This document shows positions 40,267-50,086 of a DNA stretch of 64,000 nucleotides, in pieces (the first letter of the stretch is position 1; every line of letters begins with the position of its first letter). The notes beneath the pieces are model-generated. The model was given only the letters and a program-made list of their open reading frames with translations. It did not search any database and was not told where the DNA came from. Source of the stretch: Variovorax ginsengisoli (GTDB lineage Bacteria; Pseudomonadota; Gammaproteobacteria; Burkholderiales; Burkholderiaceae_C); assembly GCF_030811835.1 (NCBI RefSeq), contig NZ_JAUSRO010000002.1, forward strand, positions 62,001 to 126,000. The letters run 5' to 3'. Both the position numbers and the translations under genes were made by a program.

Positions 40267-41502
40267 ATGAATGCCGATCTCTTTACACAGCAAACCCTTT
40301 CCGACAGTGTAGGACGCGCCCTCGAAATCTCGTTACGGGGGACCGACGAGCTGCTGCCGCACGACGAATGGGTGCGCAAGCTGCAGCGCTCGGAAGCCAC
40401 CGGCACGCCCCTGCGCATCAAGCTGGGGCTGGACCCGACCGCGCCCGATATCCACATCGGCCATACGGTGGTGCTCAACAAGATGCGCCAGTTGCAGGAT
40501 CTCGGCCACACGGTGATTTTCCTGATCGGCGACTTCACGACCACCATCGGTGACCCGTCGGGGCGCGATTCGACCCGTCCGCCGCTCACGCGTGAGCAGA
40601 TCGAGGCCAACGCCCAAACCTACTATCGGCAGGCCAGCCTGGTGTTGGACCCGGCCAAGACCGAAATCCGCTACAACTCCGAATGGAGTGACCCGCTGGG
40701 CGCCCGGGGTCTGATCCAGCTGGCATCCAGGTACACGGTGGCGCGGATGATGGAGCGCGACGATTTCACCAAGCGCTTCAAGGGCGGCCAGTCGATCGCG
40801 GTGCACGAATTCCTCTACCCGCTGATGCAGGGCTACGATTCCGTCGCGCTCAAGAGCGACCTGGAACTCGGCGGCACCGACCAGAAGTTCAACCTGCTGA
40901 TGGGTCGCCACCTGCAGCAGGAATACGGCCAGGAACCGCAGTGCATCCTGACGATGCCGCTGCTCGAGGGCCTCGACGGCGTGCAGAAGATGTCCAAGAG
41001 CAAGGGCAACTACATCGCCGTGGCCGAGGAGCCGAATGCCATGTTCGCCAAGGTGCTGTCGATTTCAGACACGCTGATGTGGCGTTGGTACACGCTGCTG
41101 AGCTTCCGCTCGATTGAAGAGATCGCCGCGCTCAAGGCCGCGATCGAAGCGGGCGGCAACCCCAAGGAGGCCAAGGTGGCGCTGGCCAGGGAGATCACCA
41201 CCCGCTTTCACAGTGCGGCGGCCGCAGATGCGGCCGAGCAGGATTTCGTCAACCGCAGCAAGGGCGGCGTGCCCGACGAGATTCCCGAGGTCATGCTGTC
41301 CGGCGCGCCGCTGGGCATTGCGCAGGTGCTCAAGCAGGCGGGATTGGCCGCATCGACGTCCGAAGGCAATCGATTGATCGACGGTGGCGGTGTGCGGGTC
41401 GACTCGACGGTGATCAGCGACAAGGGGTTGAAACTCTCCGACGGCTCCTATGTGGTGCAGGTCGGCAAGCGCAAGTTCGCGCGCGTGACGCTCGGCGCCT
41501 GA
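40267..41502 (+). CDS. tyrS: Tyrosyl-tRNA synthetase
   Basis: Class Ic synthetase of 411 residues charging tRNA(Tyr). HIGH is at 63-66 ([11 protein letters not shown]), the KMSKS loop at 241-245, and a C-terminal S4-like RNA-binding domain follows ([17 protein letters not shown]). It is the TyrRZ-like form common in this class. TAGAAT at 40198-40203 is a candidate -10. It diverges from the M23 peptidase gene across 157 bases that hold no other gene. Confidence 0.96.
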   Translation: MNADLFTQQTLSDSVGRALEISLRGTDELLPHDEWVRKLQRSEATGTPLRIKLGLDPTAPDIHIGHTVVLNKMRQLQDLGHTVIFLIGDFTTTIGDPSGRDSTRPPLTREQIEANAQTYYRQASLVLDPAKTEIRYNSEWSDPLGARGLIQLASRYTVARMMERDDFTKRFKGGQSIAVHEFLYPLMQGYDSVALKSDLELGGTDQKFNLLMGRHLQQEYGQEPQCILTMPLLEGLDGVQKMSKSKGNYIAVAEEPNAMFAKVLSISDTLMWRWYTLLSFRSIEEIAALKAAIEAGGNPKEAKVALAREITTRFHSAAAADAAEQDFVNRSKGGVPDEIPEVMLSGAPLGIAQVLKQAGLAASTSEGNRLIDGGGVRVDSTVISDKGLKLSDGSYVVQVGKRKFARVTLGA

Positions 41503-41529
41503 GCACCTCGGTTCCGGGGGGCCTCGGCG

Positions 41530-42135
41530 TCAGCGCACTTCGATGGTCACGCGCCGGTTGCGAGGTTCGTCGACGTTGTCGGCCGTCGGCACGGCCAGTT
41601 CACGTTCGCCCCGTCCCACGGCCTCGATCCGATTTGCCGGGAAGCCGCGTGCAATGAACAGCTGACGCACCTGCTGGGCACGCAGGAGCGACAGCGCGTC
41701 GTTTTGAGCGGCCATACCGGTCGTGTCGGTGTGGCCTGTCACCAGGATCTCGCCGCCGCTGCGGGCGAGCGCGGCCGACACCACGTCGGTCATGGTCTGG
41801 ATCGAGGCGATCGTGAGCACCGTACCGCCTGTCTCGAAGAACACCGTGTAGCGCTGCGCGGGTGGCGGTGCCAGATCGAATAGTGCCGCGTTGTCGGCGC
41901 GCACCTGGGCCGGATCGGCCCGGTCCACCACCGGCGCACCGGTGGCGCGCGAGGAGGCAGTAGCGCGCTGGTAGGGCGTGTCGAGCGTTTCGCTGCCACC
42001 CTTGGCGCTCACGACCACGGCCGACGGGCGACCATCGGCCTGTGGTAGCAGGACCACGCGGGTGGCGGGCGGTGCGGCACAGGCGGCAAGCAGCGCAGCC
42101 AACGCCAGCAGGCCGAGGAGGCGAGGGTGGGTCAT
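41530..42135 (-). CDS. OmpA-family peptidoglycan-associated lipoprotein
   Basis: The 201-residue outer-membrane lipoprotein has a lipobox (LLAACA, Cys near 19) and a C-terminal OmpA-like domain: TVFFETGG..., LVTGHTDTTG, LSLLRAQQVRQLFIARG, VGRGERELAVPT, NRRVTIEVR. These residues bind diaminopimelate of peptidoglycan. The start ATG at 42135 overlaps the stop of the FecR-domain gene (ATGA), so the two are a coupled pair. Function beyond wall anchoring is unknown. Confidence 0.88.
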   Translation of the reverse strand: MTHPRLLGLLALAALLAACAAPPATRVVLLPQADGRPSAVVVSAKGGSETLDTPYQRATASSRATGAPVVDRADPAQVRADNAALFDLAPPPAQRYTVFFETGGTVLTIASIQTMTDVVSAALARSGGEILVTGHTDTTGMAAQNDALSLLRAQQVRQLFIARGFPANRIEAVGRGERELAVPTADNVDEPRNRRVTIEVR

Positions 42136-42599
42136 GGCTGGGGATCCGCCTGAACGATGAAATCGGTGCCGCGAATGCCGATCGTGGCCGTCTGCGTTTC
42201 GACGCGGATCGCCTCGGGATGGGTCTTGCCGATCAGGCCGGTGATCAGTCGCAGGGAGCCCTGTATCAGGGCGAGGAGCAGGCCGCCTTCCTGCGTGGTG
42301 GCGTCGAAGTGGTACTCCTTCACGTCGAGCCGCGAAGACGGGCCGACCATGAGCGTGGTGCCGTCGCGCATCACCACGCTGGCCCCGGCGTCCGGGCCGG
42401 TCACGATGCGGTCGATGGGGGCCAGCGCGTCGCCCGGACGCGCGGGGCGCGATGCGCCGACGCCGTCGAGCAGTTGCACGTCGCCGCGCACCGCCTTCAC
42501 GATGCCCGCGTGAGGCGCCGGTGTGGCGGCGTTCTGCGCCCAGGCGCGGCCGCCGGCGAGTGCCAGCACACACAGTGCGACGCACGTTTTATTTCTCAA
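42132..42599 (-). CDS. Periplasmic FecR-domain protein
   Basis: A 155-residue exported protein with a Sec signal peptide (CVALCVLALAGGRAWAQ) and a single FecR beta domain: GDRIVTGPDAGASVVM-type strand (here DRIVTGPDAGASVVMRDGTT), RLDVKEYHF, and TATIGIRGTDFIV, the conserved end of the fold. It lacks the membrane helix and cytoplasmic anti-sigma part of real FecR, so it is not an anti-sigma factor. The TTG start at 42599 is the best fit but weakly supported. Coupled to the OmpA-like lipoprotein. Confidence 0.8.
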   Translation of the reverse strand: MRNKTCVALCVLALAGGRAWAQNAATPAPHAGIVKAVRGDVQLLDGVGASRPARPGDALAPIDRIVTGPDAGASVVMRDGTTLMVGPSSRLDVKEYHFDATTQEGGLLLALIQGSLRLITGLIGKTHPEAIRVETQTATIGIRGTDFIVQADPQP

Positions 42600-42711
42600 G
42601 ATGGCGATCCTCGCTGAAAGTCAGGCGCAGCGATCTTACTTGGTCACGTATCGCGATAATCCGCTGCCGCAGGGCGTTCAATTTGCGCTGCGGCCCGCAA
42701 AGACCTTCGCC

Positions 42712-43647
42712 ATGTCCTATTTTTCTCTTGCTTCCTGGAATCCGCGCGCGTTGCTGCGGCTCTCGATCGCGGTGGCTCTGCTGACCATCGTCCTCAAGGG
42801 CTGGGCCGGCGCCGTGACGCACTCCATGGGTCTGATCTCGGACGCCATGGAGTCTTTCGTCAACCTGGCCAGCGCGATGTTTGCCTTCGCCATGGTCACG
42901 ATCGCGGCGCGCCCCGCGGACGACGACCATCCGTATGGGCATCACAAGGCCGAGTATTTTTCCTCGGGCTTCGAGGGCATCCTGATCATCGGCGCCGCGT
43001 TGGCCATCGTCTGGGTGGCGGTGCTGCGGCTGATGTCGCCGCAGCCGCTCGAGCAACTCGGCTGGGGGCTGGCGTTGTCGATCGTGAGCTCGGGCTTCAA
43101 CGCGGCGCTTGCGCTGGTGCTGTTTCGCGCGGCACGCGCGCACCGTTCGATCGCCCTCGAAGCGGATGCGCGCCACCTGGTCACCGATGTATGGACCTCC
43201 GCCGGCGTGGTGATCGGCATCATCGCCGTGCATTTCACCGGCTGGCTCTGGCTTGATCCGCTGCTGGCCATCGGCGTGGCCCTCAACATCCTGCGCGAAG
43301 GTGCGGCCCTGGTGTGGCGCTCCTCCCAGGGCCTGATGGACGAGGCGCTCGAGCCCGAGGCGCTGGCGGTGCTCCAGGCGACGCTCGCCCGTTTCGCCGC
43401 ACGGCCGGGCGACGGCGCGATGCTGCGCTTTGACGACCTGGTTACCCGCCGCGCCGGCCAGCGCCGCTTTGCCGATCTGCACATGCACGTGCCGGGCGAG
43501 TGGACACTCCAGCATGCCGCCGCCCTGCGCGATGAACTCGAACAGGCGCTCATGGACGAGGTCGACGGCCTGCGCGTGACCATCCAGCTGCTGCCTCTTA
43601 ACCTGGAAGCGCGCGCCGTGCAATCCGCGGTGCGGGCCCGGCCGTGA
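42712..43647 (+). CDS. Cation diffusion facilitator family metal efflux protein
   Basis: The 311-residue inner-membrane antiporter exports divalent metals (Zn, Fe, Mn or Cd in relatives). [19 protein letters not shown] in TM2 has the metal Asp and Asn, [17 protein letters not shown] is the family signature after TM3, and [13 protein letters not shown] in TM5 supplies HxxxD. A cytoplasmic C-terminal ferredoxin-like domain has [10 protein letters not shown]. The start at MSYFSLASW removes an unlike upstream stretch. Its stop overlaps the dtd start, so it heads a CDF-dtd-amidohydrolase run. Confidence 0.9.
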   Translation: MSYFSLASWNPRALLRLSIAVALLTIVLKGWAGAVTHSMGLISDAMESFVNLASAMFAFAMVTIAARPADDDHPYGHHKAEYFSSGFEGILIIGAALAIVWVAVLRLMSPQPLEQLGWGLALSIVSSGFNAALALVLFRAARAHRSIALEADARHLVTDVWTSAGVVIGIIAVHFTGWLWLDPLLAIGVALNILREGAALVWRSSQGLMDEALEPEALAVLQATLARFAARPGDGAMLRFDDLVTRRAGQRRFADLHMHVPGEWTLQHAAALRDELEQALMDEVDGLRVTIQLLPLNLEARAVQSAVRARP

Positions 43648-44084
43648 AGGCGGTGATCCAGCGCGTGTGCGAGGCGCGCGTCGACATCGACGGCCAGACG
43701 GTCGGCGCCATCGGCGAAGGTCTCCTGGTGCTGCTGTGCGCAGAGCGTGGCGATACGGATGCCGTGGCCGACCGCCTGCTGGCCAAGCTGCTGAAGCTGC
43801 GCATCTTCGCCGACGACGCCGGCAAGATGAACCGCAGCGTGCAGGACGTGGGGGGTGGGCTGCTGGTGGTGAGCCAGTTCACGCTGGCGGCCGACGTGAG
43901 CGGTGGCAACCGGCCGAGCTTCACCCAGGCGGCCGCACCCGACGACGGACGCCGGCTGTACGACCACTTCGTGGCGCAGGCGCGCCGCACGCATCCGGTG
44001 GTTGCCACCGGCGTGTTCGCGGCCGACATGCAGGTGCACCTGGTCAACGACGGCCCGGTGACGATCCCGATGCAGATGAATTGA
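43644..44084 (+). CDS. dtd: D-aminoacyl-tRNA deacylase
   Basis: Removes D-amino acids (and glycine from tRNA-Ala) from mischarged tRNA. The 146-residue protein has [18 protein letters not shown] at the start, [17 protein letters not shown] (the catalytic-site SQFT and the following NRPSF), and [20 protein letters not shown] with the cross-subunit GxxA-like loop. GTG start overlapping the preceding stop. Confidence 0.95.
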   Translation: MKAVIQRVCEARVDIDGQTVGAIGEGLLVLLCAERGDTDAVADRLLAKLLKLRIFADDAGKMNRSVQDVGGGLLVVSQFTLAADVSGGNRPSFTQAAAPDDGRRLYDHFVAQARRTHPVVATGVFAADMQVHLVNDGPVTIPMQMN

Positions 44085-44094
44085 GGACGCAGCC

Positions 44095-44928
44095 ATGTCC
44101 ATCTACGACGAGCCCAAGGTCGATTGCCACAACCATGTCTTCGACCCGGCACGCTTCGCATACCGCGACGACACGCACTACCGTCCGGCCGGCCAGGAAA
44201 CGGGTTCTGCCGCGCTCTTCCTGCAGGTGCTCGATGCCTATGGCGTGCAGCAGGCGCTGGTGGTCGGGCCGAATTCGGGCTACGGCAACGACAACCGCTG
44301 CCTGCTCGATGCCATCGCACAAGGGGCCGGCCGGCTCAAGGGCGTGGCCGTGGTGGACCACGACGCGAGCCTCCAGGTGCTGTCAGACCTGCAGGCCCAG
44401 GGCATCGTCGGCGTCGCTTTCAATCCGTCGTTCCTGGGCGTGGCGCACTACCTCGACAGCGGTCCGTTGCTCGACCGGCTGCAGCAGCTGGGCATGTTGC
44501 TGCAGGTGCAGGTCGAGCGCGACCAGTTGCCCGATCTGCTGCCGTTGCTGGACGCCGCGCCCAGCCTGCCCGTGCTGATCGACCACTGCGGCAAGCCCGA
44601 ACCGCTTGCAGGCCTCCATCAGCCGGGCTTCGAGGCCCTGCTTGCGCTGGGCCGCAGCGGGCGGGCGGCCGTCAAGCTGTCGGGCTTTGCCAAGTTCTCG
44701 CACGAGCCGCATCCGCATGCCGACGTCTGGCCGTACGTGCGGGCGTTGGTGGAGGCGTTCACGCTCGACGCTTGCGTCTGGGGTTCCGACTGGCCCTACC
44801 TGCGCGCCACGCAGCGCATTGACTACGGCGCGCAACTCAAGCTGATCGAGCGGCTGTTCCCGGCCGCCGAGGACCGGCGAAAGCTGCTGTGGGACACGCC
44901 TGGACGGTGGTTCGGCTGGTCGCGCTGA
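44095..44928 (+). CDS. Amidohydrolase-family protein, dicarboxylate-lactonase-like
   Basis: TIM-barrel hydrolase of 277 residues in the COG3618/LigI group. DCHNHVFDP carries the first-strand HxH, LIDHCGKPEPL the strand-5/6 His, KLSGFAKF the middle, and WGSDWPY the final catalytic Asp. Relatives open lactones such as 2-pyrone-4,6-dicarboxylate; the real substrate here is unknown. It starts 10 bases after dtd. Confidence 0.85.
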   Translation: MSIYDEPKVDCHNHVFDPARFAYRDDTHYRPAGQETGSAALFLQVLDAYGVQQALVVGPNSGYGNDNRCLLDAIAQGAGRLKGVAVVDHDASLQVLSDLQAQGIVGVAFNPSFLGVAHYLDSGPLLDRLQQLGMLLQVQVERDQLPDLLPLLDAAPSLPVLIDHCGKPEPLAGLHQPGFEALLALGRSGRAAVKLSGFAKFSHEPHPHADVWPYVRALVEAFTLDACVWGSDWPYLRATQRIDYGAQLKLIERLFPAAEDRRKLLWDTPGRWFGWSR

Positions 44929-44931
44929 GCC

Positions 44932-44957
44932 GCTGGCGGCTGGCGGCTGGCGGCTGG
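44932..44957. repeat. Short tandem repeat (CTGGCGG)3 plus partial copy
   Basis: Three perfect head-to-tail copies of CTGGCGG and a partial fourth lie in the 51-base gap between convergent genes. Related CTGGC words continue to 44976. Confidence 0.7.
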
Positions 44958-44979
44958 GGCTCGCTGGCCGCTGGCGCCG

Positions 44980-45432
44980 TCAGTACGGGTTGGCGATGCC
45001 CATGCGCGCCAGGATCTCGATTTCGCGCGCTTCCATTTCCTCGGCGTCTTCCTCGCCGGTTTCGTGGTCCCAGCCTTGCGCATGCAGCGCACCGTGCACC
45101 AGCAGATGTGCATAGTGCGCGGCGAGCGTCTTGCCTTGTTCTTCGGCCTCGCGCGCGACCACGGGGGCGCACAGCACCAGGTCGGCCATCACGATCGGGC
45201 TCTGCGTGTAGTCGAAGGTCAGCACGTTGGTCGCGTAGTCCTTGCCGCGGAATTCGCGGTTGAGCTGCTGGCCTTCCTCCGCGTCGACGATGCGCACGGT
45301 GATCTCGCCGTCGAGGTCCAGCGCATGGCGGATCCAGCGCGCGACGCTGTGCCGGGGCAGTGCGCTGCGGTGCGCGTCCACGCCCGCGAAGCGGCCGAAC
45401 TGGAGCGACAGGGTCAGGTCGGGCAGGGCCAT
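44980..45432 (-). CDS. ybeY: Endoribonuclease YbeY (rRNA maturation)
   Basis: Zinc-dependent RNase (150 residues) for 16S rRNA 3'-end processing and ribosome quality control. [16 protein letters not shown] is the conserved region, and [16 protein letters not shown] is the HxxxHxxxxxH zinc site. Start at [11 protein letters not shown], one base after the phoH stop; the frame runs on upstream only as a shadow of phoH. Forms the familiar ybeZ-ybeY pair. Confidence 0.94.
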   Translation of the reverse strand: MALPDLTLSLQFGRFAGVDAHRSALPRHSVARWIRHALDLDGEITVRIVDAEEGQQLNREFRGKDYATNVLTFDYTQSPIVMADLVLCAPVVAREAEEQGKTLAAHYAHLLVHGALHAQGWDHETGEEDAEEMEAREIEILARMGIANPY

Positions 45433-45433
45433 G

Positions 45434-46393
45434 TCAGAGCGCGTCCGATCGGGCGTCCGCGCGCTTGCGGCGGCCGTCGTAGGCATCGACGATGCGTGCC
45501 ACCAACGGATGGCGCACCACGTCGACGCTGGTGAATTGGGTGATCGCGATGCCCTTGACCCGGCGCAGCACACGCTCGGCGTCGATCAGACCGCTGAGCT
45601 GGGTCTTGGGCAGGTCGATCTGGCTCACGTCGCCCGTCACCACCGCCTTGGCACCGAAGCCGATGCGCGTGAGGAACATCTTCATCTGCTCGGGCGTGGT
45701 GTTCTGCGCCTCGTCGAGGATCACGAAGGCGTTGTTGAGCGTGCGACCGCGCATGAAGGCCAGCGGCGCGATCTCCAGCGCATTGCGCTCGAAGGCCTTC
45801 TGCACTTTTTCATAGCCCATCAGGTCGTAGAGCGCGTCGTAGAGCGGGCGCAGGTAGGGGTCGACTTTCTGCGTGAGGTCCCCCGGCAGGAAGCCCAGGC
45901 GCTCGCCGGCTTCCACCGCCGGCCGCGTGAGCACGATGCGCTGCACGGCCGCACGCTCGAGCGCGTCGACCGCACAGGCCACCGCGAGGTAGGTCTTGCC
46001 GGTGCCCGCCGGGCCGATGCCGAAAGTGATGTCGTGGCTTGCGATGTTCTGAAGGTAGGCCGATTGGGTGGGCGTGCGCGCGCGCAGTTCGGCGCGGCGC
46101 GTGACCAGCATCGGGCCGGCCTCGCCGTCGTCGGTCATGCCCGAATCGCTGGCCAGCGTGAGTTGCACCACGGCCGGGTCGATCGGCCGCTCGGCCAGCT
46201 CGTAGAGCGCCTGCAGCACCTCGATCGCCTGGTGGGCGATGGCCTTGGGCCCGTCGACCTTGAACTGCTCGTGGCGGTGCGCGATGCTCACGCCCAGCGT
46301 GTCCTCGATGCGGCGCAGGTGGGCGTCCATCGGCCCGCACAGGTGGCCCAGGCGCGCGTTGTTGAGGGGCGTGAAGGTGTGGCGAACGATCAA
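45434..46393 (-). CDS. ybeZ: PhoH-like ATPase (YbeZ/PhoL)
   Basis: The 319-residue ATPase works with Ybe[18 protein letters not shown] is the Walker [20 protein letters not shown] the Walker B, and [11 protein letters not shown] the sensor region. An N-terminal KH-like segment ([20 protein letters not shown]) suggests RNA contact. The start is unsure: the frame opens at 46468 inside ruvA, and I use the TTG at 46393, which gives the usual N-terminus and avoids overlap with the divergent ruvA start at 46426. Confidence 0.9.
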   Translation of the reverse strand: MIVRHTFTPLNNARLGHLCGPMDAHLRRIEDTLGVSIAHRHEQFKVDGPKAIAHQAIEVLQALYELAERPIDPAVVQLTLASDSGMTDDGEAGPMLVTRRAELRARTPTQSAYLQNIASHDITFGIGPAGTGKTYLAVACAVDALERAAVQRIVLTRPAVEAGERLGFLPGDLTQKVDPYLRPLYDALYDLMGYEKVQKAFERNALEIAPLAFMRGRTLNNAFVILDEAQNTTPEQMKMFLTRIGFGAKAVVTGDVSQIDLPKTQLSGLIDAERVLRRVKGIAITQFTSVDVVRHPLVARIVDAYDGRRKRADARSDAL

Positions 46394-46425
46394 AGGATAA
46401 TTCCGGCTCTTGAGAAGGGACACCC

Positions 46426-46998
46426 ATGATAGGCAAATTGACCGGAACGCTCGCCGAACGCAACCCACCGCAGGTGGTCGTGGACTGCAACGGCGTCGGC
46501 TATGAGGTCGACGTGCCGATGAGCACCTTCTACAACCTGCCGCATACCGGCGAGCGTGTGTCGCTGCTCACGCACTTCGTGGTGCGCGAGGATGCCCAGA
46601 TTCTCTACGGTTTCGGCACCCACGAGGAGCGTGCGGCCTTCCGCCAGCTCATCAAGATCTCGGGCGTGGGCCCGCGCATGGCGCTCGGCGTGCTCTCGGG
46701 GCTGAGCGTGAGCGAGCTCGCGCAGATCGTGACGCTGCAGGACGCGGGCCGGCTGGTGAAGATTCCCGGCATCGGCAAGAAGACCGCCGAGCGCCTGCTG
46801 CTCGAACTCAAGGGCAAGCTGGGCGCCGACATCGCGTTGCCGGCCCATGCCGCCAGTGACGCACAGGGCGACATCCTGCAGGCCCTGGTCGCGCTGGGCT
46901 ACAGCGACAAGGAGGCTGCACTGGCGCTCAAGGCGCTGCCCAAGGACGTGGGCGTGAGCGAGGGCATCAAGCTGGCGCTGAAGGCTCTCGCGAAATGA
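46426..46998 (+). CDS. ruvA: Holliday junction branch migration protein RuvA
   Basis: The 190-residue tetramer binds Holliday junctions and loads Ruv[21 protein letters not shown] begins the OB domain, [15 protein letters not shown] and [17 protein letters not shown] are the two helix-hairpin-helix motifs, and the C-terminal RuvB-binding domain ([19 protein letters not shown]) is present. Normally ruvB follows closely, but here ruvB is about 7 kb away. Confidence 0.96.
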   Translation: MIGKLTGTLAERNPPQVVVDCNGVGYEVDVPMSTFYNLPHTGERVSLLTHFVVREDAQILYGFGTHEERAAFRQLIKISGVGPRMALGVLSGLSVSELAQIVTLQDAGRLVKIPGIGKKTAERLLLELKGKLGADIALPAHAASDAQGDILQALVALGYSDKEAALALKALPKDVGVSEGIKLALKALAK

Positions 46999-47954
46999 CC
47001 CCGGTGCCGCCGCCGCGTCCTCTTCAGGCGCTGGCGCGGCGCCTGGGCACCTGGCGCGACCATGTCGACCCGACCGCTGATTCGCCCGAGGGCAACGCCT
47101 GGCTGCTGCGGATCGCGGCCATTGCCATGGTGCCCCTCCTGCTGGCCTATGCGGGCGCCGGCGCGGTGTACGGGTGCTTGCCGCTGCTGACGCCTGTGGG
47201 CTTCATCGACATGCCTGGCGCTTGTGCATGGCTGGTGGTGATCGCCACGCTGGCGATCGCGCTGGCGCTCGTTGACTGGCTGGCCGGGGGCGATCGCCGC
47301 CCGCCGCCGCCCGGCCCGCGCACCGTGACCACCACGCACACCCTCTGGCGGGCGCCCGGTCGGCCGCTGCGCCGGGTCGAAGTGAAGACCACCTTGCCGC
47401 CAGCGGCGGCGCCCGTGGCGTTCTCGTTCTACCAGCGCTTGCGTGCCTGCAGTCTGCTGGTCGCAGCGATCGCACTCGCGTCGGCGCTGGCGGGGCGCGC
47501 GTTGCTGGCTCTGGGCATGCAGCCGGTGTCGTGGGCCAGCGGACTCGCGCCGCGCGCGGAGTGGCCGCTCTATCCGCTGCAATGGGTTTGGCCGTGGCTG
47601 CTGCCGCTGGCCAACGATCACTTCGGGCTGGGGTTGATGGGCGCGGGGGGTGCCCTGCTCGCGCTGGCTTACTTTCTGTCGTGGCGCAAGGTCAAGGGCG
47701 CCTGGCTGCCCTTTGCGCTGATCGTGCCGCTGCTGGTGGTGTTGAGCCACCTCGGCTCCGCAGCCTACGATTTCGCCGCAGCGCGCGGGCTGGGCGGCCT
47801 GCATGACGAGGCGCTGGTCCAGGCATTGGCGCAGGACCCGGGGCGCCACAACGTCTATACGTTCCTGGGGCTGTGGATTGCCATCGGGTTTGCCAGCGTC
47901 GGCATGGTCACCGGGCTGGTACTGGGGCGCTCCGGATTCCTGTCCGACGACTGA
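46995..47954 (+). CDS. Polytopic membrane protein, function unknown
   Basis: A 319-residue protein with about six hydrophobic segments and a Pro/Arg-rich cytoplasmic loop around 100-130. I recognise no catalytic motif. It overlaps ruvA by 4 bases (ATGA), so it is probably translated from the ruvA transcript, and it converges on the CdsA-like gene at 47982. Similar proteins follow ruvA in relatives as far as I recall, without a known role. Confidence 0.7.
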   Translation: MTPVPPPRPLQALARRLGTWRDHVDPTADSPEGNAWLLRIAAIAMVPLLLAYAGAGAVYGCLPLLTPVGFIDMPGACAWLVVIATLAIALALVDWLAGGDRRPPPPGPRTVTTTHTLWRAPGRPLRRVEVKTTLPPAAAPVAFSFYQRLRACSLLVAAIALASALAGRALLALGMQPVSWASGLAPRAEWPLYPLQWVWPWLLPLANDHFGLGLMGAGGALLALAYFLSWRKVKGAWLPFALIVPLLVVLSHLGSAAYDFAAARGLGGLHDEALVQALAQDPGRHNVYTFLGLWIAIGFASVGMVTGLVLGRSGFLSDD

Positions 47955-47981
47955 ATCCAGAGTGCATTGCCGCGCCGGCCG

Positions 47982-48935
47982 TCAGAGCACCCACCAATAG
48001 CGCAGCACATGAAAGTAGACCGGCGCGGCGAAGATCACCGAGTCGAGCCTGTCGAGCATGCCGCCGTGGCCTTCGATCATCGTGCCCCAGTCCTTGACAC
48101 CGCGGTCGCGTTTGATGGCCGACATCACCAGGCCGCCGAAGAAGCCCATCATGCAGACGGTGAAGGCAAGCAGGCCAGCCTGCCAGGGGGTGAAGGGCGT
48201 GGCCCAGTAGAGCGCTGCACCCAGCAGGGTGGCGCTGGCGACGCCGCCGATCAGGCCTTCCCAGGTCTTGGAGGGCGAGAGCTCCGGTGCGACCTTGCGC
48301 TTGCCCAGCAGCTTGCCCCAGACGTACTGCAGCACGTCGCTGCCCTGCACCACGATCACCAGGAAGGCGATCAGCAGCAGGTTGCGTCCTTCGAAACCGG
48401 GGATCTGCAGCGTGAGCAGCGCAGGCACGTGGCTGATGCAGAACACGCAGATCATCAGGCCCCACTGGATCTTGGAGGTGCGCTCCAGAAAGCGGCGTGT
48501 GTCGCCTCCGACCACCGACAGGATCGGCAGAACCAGGAAGGCGTAGACCGGAATGAAGATCGCGTACAGCCCGTACCAGTCGATCCAGATCAGGAAATAC
48601 TGCACCGGCAACCCGATGAAGAAGGCCACCGCGATGGCGGCATGGTCGCCCCGGCGCGTGTAGGCCAGGCTCATGAATTCGCGCAGCGCATAGAACGAGA
48701 TCAGGTAGAAGAGCACGATCACGCCGCCCTTGCCGAAGGCGAAGGCCAGGCCGATGACCGCCACCATCACCCACCAGGCGTTCACGCGCGCATTGAGGTT
48801 GTCGATGACGGTGTGCGGCTGCCCGTGCGCCACGCGCCACTTCAGCAGCCAGCCGATGGCCGACGCGAGGACCAGCACGGCGGCAACGCCGCCGAAGAGC
48901 ATGAAGGTGGTGTGGGTGGACGATGCGGTGTTCAT
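47982..48935 (-). CDS. ynbB: Phosphatidate cytidylyltransferase (CdsA/YnbB-like)
   Basis: A 317-residue membrane enzyme with about eight helices that would convert phosphatidate and CTP to CDP-diacylglycerol. The CDP-diglyceride signature is complete: SPSKTWEGLIGG near residue 210, then SAIKRDRGVKDWG and EGHGGMLDRLDSV near 280-300. It is the last gene of the six-gene lipid cassette, 4 bases after the acyltransferase stop. A housekeeping cdsA is expected elsewhere with the lpx genes, so this is probably a dedicated second copy, as is ynbB in Escherichia coli. Confidence 0.9.
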   Translation of the reverse strand: MNTASSTHTTFMLFGGVAAVLVLASAIGWLLKWRVAHGQPHTVIDNLNARVNAWWVMVAVIGLAFAFGKGGVIVLFYLISFYALREFMSLAYTRRGDHAAIAVAFFIGLPVQYFLIWIDWYGLYAIFIPVYAFLVLPILSVVGGDTRRFLERTSKIQWGLMICVFCISHVPALLTLQIPGFEGRNLLLIAFLVIVVQGSDVLQYVWGKLLGKRKVAPELSPSKTWEGLIGGVASATLLGAALYWATPFTPWQAGLLAFTVCMMGFFGGLVMSAIKRDRGVKDWGTMIEGHGGMLDRLDSVIFAAPVYFHVLRYWWVL

Positions 48936-48939
48936 GGGC

Positions 48940-49626
48940 TCAGTCCTCGGCCTTGTCGTAGTCGGGCCGCAGGTCGAGCATCGCAGCGCGGGCGCGGGTC
49001 ATGAAGCTGGTCTTGTCCTCGCCGTCGGATAGCACCAGCGGCGCACCGTAGCGCACGGTGCAGGCCAGCGGGATCGGTACCAGCTTGCCCTTGGGCAGCA
49101 CGCGCTGGAGGTTCTCGATCCAGACGGGCACCAAGCGCACCTGCGGGCAGGCGCGTGCCAGATGGTAGAGCCCGCTCTTGAGCGGCAGCAGCACCTCTTC
49201 GCCCGTGTTGCGCGTGCCTTCGGGGAACATGATGAGCGAGTCGCCCGCGTTCAGTGCTTCGGTCATCTGATCGACAGGATTGCTGGCGGGGGCCTGCGGG
49301 CTCGCGGCGCCGTCGCGCCGGATCATCAGCGCATTGAACACGTCCTGGCCGATGAAATGCCGCAACCGCGAGGCTTCCCAGTAGTCCTGGCCGGCCACCG
49401 GGCAAGTGCGCGCGCGCAGGTCGGGCGGCAACGTGGCCCACAGGAGCACGAAGTCGCCATGGCTGGTGTGGTTGGCGAAATAGAGCGTCTGATCGGCCTT
49501 CGGGCCGGTGCCTGCCCAGAGTGCTCGCACGCCGGTGAGCAGGCGCGCGGCGGTGACGATGAGCCAGGCGACCGCCACCGCGGCGACTTTGCGCAGGTCC
49601 GGATGCATCAGGGCGTTGGATTTCAT
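48940..49626 (-). CDS. 1-acyl-sn-glycerol-3-phosphate acyltransferase (PlsC-like)
   Basis: The 228-residue membrane-bound acyltransferase has one N-terminal helix. The catalytic HX4D motif is His53-Asp58 in NHTSHGDF and the phosphate-binding FPEGTR is at 134-139. It would make phosphatidate, the substrate of the CdsA-like enzyme encoded next. Its start overlaps the stop of the small membrane-protein gene by 4 bases. The ynb locus of Escherichia coli has no such gene, so this is an addition. Confidence 0.9.
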   Translation of the reverse strand: MKSNALMHPDLRKVAAVAVAWLIVTAARLLTGVRALWAGTGPKADQTLYFANHTSHGDFVLLWATLPPDLRARTCPVAGQDYWEASRLRHFIGQDVFNALMIRRDGAASPQAPASNPVDQMTEALNAGDSLIMFPEGTRNTGEEVLLPLKSGLYHLARACPQVRLVPVWIENLQRVLPKGKLVPIPLACTVRYGAPLVLSDGEDKTSFMTRARAAMLDLRPDYDKAED

Positions 49627-50066
49627 TGGAGATCCTGGGTGAGCAGCGCCAGCAGGAACAAGGCGCTCTGGCAGACCACGGCGATGCCGTGGCGGCGCAT
49701 CAGGTGGCGTGCGCCGACCACACGGGCGTCGAGCGCGCGTGGTGTCGCGGGTGCTTGGCTCACCTCCAGCACGCCAAGCCGGTGCAGCGCGCCGTCCAGT
49801 GAGGCCAGCGAGGGCAGGGTGCCTTGCGCCAGCGCATCGAACAGGCCGATGTCCAGCCGGATCCGCAACGCAAGATAGCGCTCGAGCACGCCGACGATGA
49901 CCACGGCGCCAAAGCCCATGCAGGACGTCAGCGACAGCGAGCGACCGGTGAGGGCGAGCACCGTCATCGAAATGCCGCTGAGGGCGAGGCCCCAGGCGGC
50001 GATGGTGCCCGAGGCGCGCAGCAGGCTGGCGGTGGCGGTGCAGAAGGCGCGGTCGTTGTCGGTCAT
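49623..50066 (-). CDS. Small membrane protein of the lipid cassette, function unknown
   Basis: A 147-residue protein with two hydrophobic helices (about 22-60) that can form a hairpin, a charged middle with ERYLALRIRLDIGLFDALA, and a hydrophobic C-terminus (VVCQSALFLLALLT). It lies between the PAP2-phosphatase and PlsC genes, 20 bases after one and overlapping the other by 4, so it belongs to the cassette. I recognise no enzyme motif; a scaffold or assembly role would fit the position. Confidence 0.75.
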   Translation of the reverse strand: MTDNDRAFCTATASLLRASGTIAAWGLALSGISMTVLALTGRSLSLTSCMGFGAVVIVGVLERYLALRIRLDIGLFDALAQGTLPSLASLDGALHRLGVLEVSQAPATPRALDARVVGARHLMRRHGIAVVCQSALFLLALLTQDLQ

Positions 50067-50086
50067 GGGGTTTCCGTGGCAGCGTG

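Noticed and set aside
42523..42711. N-terminal extension of the cation-efflux protein
   Set aside because: The extra 63 codons overlap the divergent FecR-domain gene and look unlike any CDF N-terminus.
44932..44957. Tandem CTGGCGG repeats as a phase-variable locus
   Set aside because: The repeats lie between two convergent stop codons, not in a promoter or coding frame, so copy changes would have no obvious effect.
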